A stretch of DNA of 59,434 nt from Gammaproteobacteria bacterium (lineage in GTDB: Bacteria; Pseudomonadota; Gammaproteobacteria; Steroidobacterales; GCA-2729495): assembly GCA_009692345.1 (NCBI GenBank), contig SHZI01000003.1, forward strand, positions 1-59,434, in the 5' to 3' direction. Shown here piece after piece: positions 54,032 to 59,434 of this stretch. Made by a program: the position numbers and the translations under genes. Below the pieces are notes generated by a model. It did not search any database. It saw nothing but the letters and a program-made list of their open reading frames with translations, and was not told the origin of the DNA. Every line of letters begins with the position of its first letter. The stretch's first letter is position 1.

Positions 54032-55290
54032 GCAAGCAGGGCAGCAGCCGTCCGGAACCGGGAATCTGGGCCTCATTGCTCGCGGTCCCGGGTCACACCT
54101 ACCGGGTGTTTCTCATCTGCCTCGTTGGCGTGACTTTCGCGAATCTCGATCACTCGCTCTTTACCTTCGTCCTTACCGAAATCTCCGCGGAATTCGGCTG
54201 GTCAGATCTGGACCGGGGCATGTATATCGCGATCACGTTCGTGGTGTCCGGTATTCTCATTACCCAGATCGGCGCACTCGCTGACCGGATCGGCCGCCGT
54301 GCCGTCCTGCTGGGCGCCACACTGCTGACGCCCGTCTTCGTGACCGCCCTCGCCTTTGCCCCAACCACAGCGGCCCTGCTCATCGCGCGGACCCTGGGCT
54401 TCACAGCGGCAGGCGTGCAGTCGCCCGTGACGGGCACGCTGGTCATGGAGGAGTCCCCACCCCGCTTCCGGGGACTCTTCACTGGGGTCCTGCAAATTGG
54501 CTTCCCTCTGGGCTTTTTCCTGGCCTCACTCCTGGTTCCTTTTATATATGAAACATGGGGTTGGAAGTACATCTTCTTCTTGAGCCTGCTCTTTCTCCCC
54601 TACGCCTGGGTGATCTGGCGCTACCTGCAAGACTCCGCCGCCTGGCAGCGGAGCCGCGCCTTGCGGGTGGCGAACCAGACGCCACCACCTGCCGTCCGGG
54701 AACTCTTCAAACCTGCCTATCGTCGCAAGACCATCCTCCTGTTCCTCGGCACCTTCCTCTACGTCTTTGCCTATGGCGCCACGATCATGCTGACGCCCTA
54801 CTTCCGCGAGTCCCGGGGCTGGGACGCGCGGGAAGCGATCGAACTCGTGGGGCTCTCCTTCCTCATCGGCACCTTCGGTTACATTCTCGCAGCCTGGTTC
54901 GGTGAGTTCCTGATCAGCCGACGTAACACGATCGTGGCCTGGTGCTGGCTGGGCGGGCTCGCCTTTGCGGTGATGATCTGGTTCACCAAGGACTGGTGGT
55001 CCACCTTTCTCGCCTTCAGCACGATGACGTTTTTCTTCTACGGCGCCTACGCCGTAATGTTTACCTTCATTGCCGAGAACTTTCCGGCAGACCTGCGGGC
55101 GACCGCGGCGAGCTTTGCCAGCTCTTTTGCGGTGGAACTGGGCCTCGGGCTTGGGCCCTTTGCCCTGGCCTGGGCCATTGGCCGCGTGGGCTGGGAGATG
55201 GCCTTCACCTGGTGTGCAGTCGTGCCCGTGCTGCTGGCCGGGGCGACGTTTCTGTTACTCAAGCCCGTGCCGCGGGAGGCGGTGCTTTGA
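54028..55290 (+). CDS. MFS transporter (aromatic-acid/H+ symporter-like)
   Basis: A 420-residue carrier with 12 helices starting at ATG 54028 (ATGA overlap with the cytochrome); the longer frame upstream is a shadow of the cytochrome gene. Motifs: GALADRIGRRAVLLGATLLTPV, ARTLGFTAAGVQSPV and, in the second half, YRRKTILLFLGTFLYVFAYGA. The layout with an N-terminal LDHSLFTFVLTEISAEFGWS resembles the AAHS group that imports aromatic acids, but no substrate can be fixed. Confidence 0.9.
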   Translation: MSKQGSSRPEPGIWASLLAVPGHTYRVFLICLVGVTFANLDHSLFTFVLTEISAEFGWSDLDRGMYIAITFVVSGILITQIGALADRIGRRAVLLGATLLTPVFVTALAFAPTTAALLIARTLGFTAAGVQSPVTGTLVMEESPPRFRGLFTGVLQIGFPLGFFLASLLVPFIYETWGWKYIFFLSLLFLPYAWVIWRYLQDSAAWQRSRALRVANQTPPPAVRELFKPAYRRKTILLFLGTFLYVFAYGATIMLTPYFRESRGWDAREAIELVGLSFLIGTFGYILAAWFGEFLISRRNTIVAWCWLGGLAFAVMIWFTKDWWSTFLAFSTMTFFFYGAYAVMFTFIAENFPADLRATAASFASSFAVELGLGLGPFALAWAIGRVGWEMAFTWCAVVPVLLAGATFLLLKPVPREAVL

Positions 55291-56315
55291 GACGAGTACT
55301 GATCGGCGGACTGGCGTGTGCCTGCCTGGGCTTAGGGCAATTGTCCACAGCACTCGCGTCAGCCACCAACAACTGGGGTGCCCTGGAGATCCTGGGACGC
55401 AGCGTCGCCCCGGGCGAAACGGTGCGGATGCCATTCCTCCTGGGCCCCTCCTTCGTTGGCAGCTTCCTCGATACGCTGGTGGTGGTCGTTCGCAGTTCCC
55501 GGCCTGGACCGACCCTGTGCATCACCGGTGGCATTCACGGCGATGAGATCAACGGCGTCGAGATTGCCCATCGGATCTATGCCGGCGGCACTACCCAACC
55601 GGTGGCAGGCACGCTCCTCGTCATTCCGGCCGTCAACGTCCACGGCTTTCGCACGGGCTCCCGCTACCTGGCCGATCGCCGGGACCTCAATCGCTCATTT
55701 CCCGGTTCCGCAACGGGCAGCCACGCCGACCTGATCGCGCATGCACTGTTCACTGAACTGCGCAAGCACTGCGACGCGCTGCTGGACCTGCACACCGGCT
55801 CAAACTCCCGGACCAACCTGCCCCAGATCCGGACCGACCTGGGCAACCCGCGCGCCCTTGATCTCGCCCGCGCCTTTGGCGTTGGCGTAGTACTGGATGG
55901 GAAGGGTCCGGTCGGCAACCTGCGACGGGCCGCTCTCGACGTCGGCATACCGGCAGTGCTGTTCGAAGCAGGGGAACCCCTGCGCTTTGACGAGACTGAC
56001 ATCCGGATGGGCGTCACGGGCGTCCGCAACGTGATGGCGCATCTCGGCATGTCGCCGCCATCAACTACACCTGTCCCGCCATCGCGAGTCATCCGCCGGA
56101 CAACCTGGATCCGCGCCCGGGGGGCCGGGGGCATCTTCCTGTCAGACCGGGAACCCGGCGACAACGTCCGCTCCGGCGAGACCCTGGGAACGGTGACCGA
56201 TCCGATTACGGAGACGACAGAAGTCATCCGGGCGCCGCAGGACGGGCTGTTGATCGGTATGGCAGTGCCTCAGGTCGTCCTCACCGGTTACGCTCTGTTT
56301 CATATTGGCAGCTAG
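55287..56315 (+). CDS. Periplasmic AstE/AspA-like zinc deacylase
   Basis: About 342 residues. The TTG at 55287 overlaps the MFS stop (TTGA) and opens a signal peptide (VLIGGLACACLGLGQLSTALA). The succinylglutamate desuccinylase/aspartoacylase fold has zinc and catalytic motifs GGIHGDEINGVEIA, DLNRSFPG, DLHTG and LFEAGEP. It hydrolyses an N-acyl or amide bond of an unknown substrate. As the signal peptide and operon suggest, it would act in the periplasm with the Tat amidohydrolase. Confidence 0.87.
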   Translation: MRRVLIGGLACACLGLGQLSTALASATNNWGALEILGRSVAPGETVRMPFLLGPSFVGSFLDTLVVVVRSSRPGPTLCITGGIHGDEINGVEIAHRIYAGGTTQPVAGTLLVIPAVNVHGFRTGSRYLADRRDLNRSFPGSATGSHADLIAHALFTELRKHCDALLDLHTGSNSRTNLPQIRTDLGNPRALDLARAFGVGVVLDGKGPVGNLRRAALDVGIPAVLFEAGEPLRFDETDIRMGVTGVRNVMAHLGMSPPSTTPVPPSRVIRRTTWIRARGAGGIFLSDREPGDNVRSGETLGTVTDPITETTEVIRAPQDGLLIGMAVPQVVLTGYALFHIGS

Positions 56316-56334
56316 CCGGGGAACGACCAGCAGT

Positions 56335-56772
56335 ATGGACACCAGCTCACCGCTCATCGATATCGGCCATGTGATCCAGCTGTCCGTGGCACCGGTGTTT
56401 CTGCTGTCCGGCATAGGCATCATCCTTACCGTACTCACCAATCGTCTCGCCAGGGTGGTGGACCGCGCGCGGCGGCTGGAAGAGGCGGCCTGCTCCAGCA
56501 CGGGGGAGGCACTGGAAGAGCGCCGCCAGGAACTCCGGGTGATCGCCTGGCGTGCACGACTGATGAACCTGGCAATCACGCTCAGCACCTGCTCTGCCCT
56601 GCTGGTGGCCCTCGTCGTGGTGCTGCTTTTTCTCGGGGCTTTCCTGAACTTCAACGCCACGCTGCCCGTGGCTGGTCTCTTCATCCTGGCGATGCTGGCG
56701 CTGATCGCCGCCCTGCTGCTCTTCTTGCGCGAGGTATTCCTGGCGATCGCCGCACTGAGGATCGGCGTGTAG
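56335..56772 (+). CDS. DUF2721 membrane protein
   Basis: A 145-residue protein with an N-terminal helix (VIQLSVAPVFLLSGIGIILTVL), a charged cytoplasmic loop (RLARVVDRARRLEEAA, EERRQELRVIAWRARLMN) and two C-terminal helices. This is the usual DUF2721 layout. ATG 56335 is chosen over 56305. The role is unknown. Its stop TAG is the first part of a REP palindrome. Confidence 0.85.
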   Translation: MDTSSPLIDIGHVIQLSVAPVFLLSGIGIILTVLTNRLARVVDRARRLEEAACSSTGEALEERRQELRVIAWRARLMNLAITLSTCSALLVALVVVLLFLGAFLNFNATLPVAGLFILAMLALIAALLLFLREVFLAIAALRIGV

Positions 56773-56823
56773 GAGTGCCTTTAGGCGGGATCGATCACGA
56801 ATCGCGCCTAAAGGCGCTCCTAC
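56769..56823. repeat. Inverted pair of REP palindromes D and E
   Basis: Copy D (56769-56791, rightward, GTAGGAGTGCCT-TT-AGGCGG) and copy E (56802-56823, leftward, GTAGGAGCGCCT-TT-AGGCGC) face each other between the convergent DUF2721 and molybdoenzyme genes. Such doublets can act as bidirectional transcription barriers. The TAG of copy D is the DUF2721 stop codon. Confidence 0.82.
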
Positions 56824-56830
56824 CGGCCCT

Positions 56831-59434
56831 CTACGCAGCTTTGGCCTCTGAGTACCGCTCGAAGTCACAGGTGAAATCCTGGAACGTCGAGTTCGGCTCG
56901 AAGGCAAGAGGCCGGTAGGTGATGTGCCCATAGCCACTGACCAGTGCCGTAGGCTTGATGAGGGCCGAACTCGCGACGACGGCACTGAAGTTGTTCCGCC
57001 CCCCGCGGAACAGCATGGGATCCCAGCCGTGATACATGTAGACCATCCCCGGCTGCATGCTGGAGGTGACGTGGGCCATGGCCACGAAGGACCCCATTGA
57101 ATTGAACACGCGGATCAGCTGCCCATCCTCAACGCCGCGAGCCTGCGCATCCGCCGGTCCGACGTAGATATCCGGCTCGCCACGCCGCAGGCTGAGCAGC
57201 AGGGAATCGTCAGCCCACATGGTGTGAATGCCGTGGCGCAGATGCCCCATCAGCATCTGCAGCGGATACCCCTCCAGCTTCATCGGCGCCTTGTGCCCTG
57301 GCAGTTGCTCGTCTTCAGCGAGAAACCAGGCATGATCCACATAGAACTGCTGACGCCCCGTCAGCGTGGGATAAGGCTCCCGGTACTCGACGCCCCGGAG
57401 CATGACTGAGCCGTAGGGGGCATCTCGGCCGTAGATGACCCGCTCAGTGTCGCCGTTGCGCATAAGTCCCTTGCTGCGCATCTCGTCGAAGGACACTTTG
57501 GGCACCCCCGGGTCCTTGTCGATGAGGAACTGGATGACGTCCTTCGTCTCCCTGATCTGGCCACCCATGGTGAAAAGCTGGTGATAAAGGGTGAAGTCCC
57601 TGGGAACAGGCTGACCGAAGAAACTGTCCTGGATCGGCGCAATACCGCGGATCTTCGCGCGCTCCGCGATCGCCGCGGCGAGCCGATTGAGCGCGCCCCA
57701 GTCGTCCACGGCTTCGCCCAGCGGCGGGACAGCAGCATCCAGCACCTGCACATAGGGAGTACGCGCCTCCAACATGTAATCCTGGCGCTCGTAGTGGTGG
57801 GCGATGGGCAGGACGTAGTCGGAGTACATGGCCGTAATACCCATGTCCGGGGCCAGCGTGACGATCGTGCCGAGCTTGTCGAAGGTCGTATCCCGCCAGC
57901 GGCCACCACCACCGCGCCAGTTAGCCGTGTTGCTGCCAGCAAAGATCCCCATTTTCCAGGGGGTCGCGGCGTAATCCGGCCAGGCGCCAGAGCGCGTGGA
58001 CTCCTGGAAGTAGCGATCGACTTTGTCGGCAACTGCCTTGCCGTAGATCTTCTCGTTCAGCCCCTTGCCGTCGGAATGGACGTAGTCCCAGCGCGCGAGG
58101 GTCGCGATGCGCAGCGTCGGCGGCAGGCCGGCCAGCATGAACATGATCTGGCTCGCCGTGCTGCCAAGGTTCTCGAGCTGGAAGCCGCCCCCTGCCTTTC
58201 CCAGATTCCCGGTGAGGGAAAGCATCAGCATGAAAGCCCGCTGCAGCAGGTCGCCCTGCAGCCACTTGCACATGCGGTAGCCGGTGAAAATCATCGCCGG
58301 CTTCGCCCGCCCGAAGGTGCGAGCGACCTGGCTGATATTGTCCGGATGGACGCCGCAGATGGCGGCCGCCTTCTCCGGCGTGTAGTCCTGCGCGCGTTTC
58401 TTGACCAGTTCGAACACTGTCGTAACCCGGACCCGGCCCCCGCGGGTCTTGACCGTCCAGGAACCCTCCAGTGCGGGCTGCAGGTCGCCCAGGGCGAGGG
58501 TGCCGGCGGGGATGACGGGGACCGGCGAGCCCGGTGGTGGCGGCGGCCCGCCAGTGCCCGGAGCTGCCTGCGCCTTCCGGGTTTTCTCGTCCCAGACATA
58601 GAACAGGTTGTCCCGGGCGGAATCGCCCGCCAGGAAGTCACTTTCCCTCAGGAAGCGGCCGTTATCGACCCGCACCAGGAACGGCAGGTCGGTTTGTTCG
58701 CGGATGTAATCCCGGTCAATCAGGTCCTCTGCAAGCAGCACCTGGACCATGCCCATTGCCAGCGCAATGTCCGTGCCCGGCTTTGGATTGACCCACTTGC
58801 TCGCGTGCATTGCGCTCGGGGTGAACTCGGGCGAGATGGCGATCACCTCGGTGCCGTTGTACCTGGCTTCCCAGAAGAAGTGGGCGTCAGGAATGCGGGT
58901 GACGGCTGGATTGCAGAACCACACCAGGCAGCAGCGGGACTTGTATACCGCCGCCATGGTGTCGCCCAGCAGCGGCTCGCCCACTGTCATCTGCACACCG
59001 GTAGGGAGGTCGCCGACACCGGCAAACGCCTCCGGCAACTCGATGCCGCTGATGGTGGCGAAGCGACCAAGCGCCGCAAAGGACGCGCGCTTGAGCACCA
59101 TCTGGGTCCCGAGGTCGAAGCTTATGGAGCGGGGCCCGAACTCCACCGAGTAATCGATGAAACGGTCGGCAATCTCACCCAGAGCCTGGTCCCAGGTCAC
59201 GCGCTCCCACTTGCCTTCGCCCCGCTCCCCAACCCTCTTCATCGGGTAGAGAATCCGCTGCTTGCCATACATGTACTTGGCGTGCCGCAGGCCTTTCTGG
59301 CAGCCCCGTGGGCCATAGTCCGGCGCATCTTCAGACCGGCCGTACTCGCCCTGCTGCTCCTCGCGCCAGACGATGCCGTTCTTGACGTAGACGTTGAACG
59401 CGCAGGTGCCCGTGCAGTTGGTCCCGTGGGTCCC
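56831..59434 (-). CDS. Class II DMSO-reductase-family molybdoenzyme alpha subunit (5' end beyond window)
   Basis: About 868 residues visible. The edge-proximal N-terminus reads HGTNCTGTC with a further Cys in PRGCQKG, the His/Cys ligation of the FS0 [4Fe-4S] cluster of class II enzymes (NarG, ethylbenzene and steroid C25 dehydrogenases, selenate/chlorate reductases). WFCNPAVTRIPDAHFFWEARYNG, LSLTGNLGKAGGGFQ and VLPIAHHYERQDYMLEARTPY are bis-MGD binding landmarks, quoted in pieces. A Pro-rich insert (GTGGPPPPPGSP) is unusual. The signal peptide and the beta and gamma subunits would lie outside the window. It could hydroxylate a hydrocarbon or reduce an oxyanion; the electrons may pass to a cytochrome. 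Confidence 0.9.
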   Translation of the reverse strand, partial: GTHGTNCTGTCAFNVYVKNGIVWREEQQGEYGRSEDAPDYGPRGCQKGLRHAKYMYGKQRILYPMKRVGERGEGKWERVTWDQALGEIADRFIDYSVEFGPRSISFDLGTQMVLKRASFAALGRFATISGIELPEAFAGVGDLPTGVQMTVGEPLLGDTMAAVYKSRCCLVWFCNPAVTRIPDAHFFWEARYNGTEVIAISPEFTPSAMHASKWVNPKPGTDIALAMGMVQVLLAEDLIDRDYIREQTDLPFLVRVDNGRFLRESDFLAGDSARDNLFYVWDEKTRKAQAAPGTGGPPPPPGSPVPVIPAGTLALGDLQPALEGSWTVKTRGGRVRVTTVFELVKKRAQDYTPEKAAAICGVHPDNISQVARTFGRAKPAMIFTGYRMCKWLQGDLLQRAFMLMLSLTGNLGKAGGGFQLENLGSTASQIMFMLAGLPPTLRIATLARWDYVHSDGKGLNEKIYGKAVADKVDRYFQESTRSGAWPDYAATPWKMGIFAGSNTANWRGGGGRWRDTTFDKLGTIVTLAPDMGITAMYSDYVLPIAHHYERQDYMLEARTPYVQVLDAAVPPLGEAVDDWGALNRLAAAIAERAKIRGIAPIQDSFFGQPVPRDFTLYHQLFTMGGQIRETKDVIQFLIDKDPGVPKVSFDEMRSKGLMRNGDTERVIYGRDAPYGSVMLRGVEYREPYPTLTGRQQFYVDHAWFLAEDEQLPGHKAPMKLEGYPLQMLMGHLRHGIHTMWADDSLLLSLRRGEPDIYVGPADAQARGVEDGQLIRVFNSMGSFVAMAHVTSSMQPGMVYMYHGWDPMLFRGGRNNFSAVVASSALIKPTALVSGYGHITYRPLAFEPNSTFQDFTCDFERYSEAKAA

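Overview
The window reads as chromosome of a high-GC gammaproteobacterium. The evidence is gene content and order: IlvC divergent from IlvY, DarP/YjgA, GluQRS, a YqjD-YqjE-YqjK operon, a fused aspartokinase-homoserine dehydrogenase (ThrA), purB close to mnmA, and REP palindromes of the GTAGGAGCG type. Genes are densely packed, often with ATGA, GTGA or TTGA stop-start overlaps. I see no rRNA, tRNA, CRISPR array, insertion sequence or prophage.

Layout. Positions 1-17.7 kb are housekeeping: a leftward run fumC, CoA-type Nudix, mazG, class II DAHP synthase, uvrC (cut by the left edge); a rightward run purB, hypothetical, Nudix, mnmA, acnA, tatD; then leftward NERD protein, thrC and thrA (no thrB between them). 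Positions 17.8-30.7 kb are accessory: a frameshifted HNH-type nuclease gene, a P-loop ATPase, a CaiB-family CoA-transferase, an unusual DUF120 (CTP-dependent riboflavin kinase-like) plus HAD phosphatase fusion, an SDR and MFS pair, the YqjDEK-like membrane operon, a secreted subtilase with a GlyGly-CTERM-like tail, an ABC exporter, gluQ and an isochorismatase-family hydrolase.

Positions 30.7-36.2 kb hold a leftward operon that appears largely extracytoplasmic: a SET-domain protein, a limonene-epoxide-hydrolase-like protein, a UbiD decarboxylase with a twin-arginine signal, an NmrA-like protein, a multihaem cytochrome c (frameshifted as given) and an SDR with a Sec-type signal peptide. Next come an ABC-2 exporter, darP, an outer-membrane barrel protein, a decayed gene and ilvC/ilvY.

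Positions 42-59.4 kb hold two further catabolic-looking modules separated by EF-G, PspC and ABC-F genes. The first is UbiD, then a nitrilase-fold protein whose catalytic Cys is replaced by Gly, then an MFS carrier. The second is an intact nitrilase-family amidase divergent from a tightly overlapping operon: Tat-exported amidohydrolase, cytochrome c, MFS carrier and a signal-peptide-bearing AstE/AspA-like deacylase. A DUF2721 protein follows, and then, convergent, a class II DMSO-reductase-family molybdoenzyme cut by the right edge. Five REP palindromes lie in this half, three of them overlapping a stop codon.

The most notable items are the exported UbiD operon, the coupled UbiD and Cys-less nitrilase pair, the Tat-amidohydrolase/cytochrome operon, and the DUF120-HAD fusion. 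Substrates cannot be assigned from sequence. Three genes (HNH nuclease, multihaem cytochrome, and the unknown gene at 39.3-39.9 kb) carry frameshifts that may be real decay or sequencing error.
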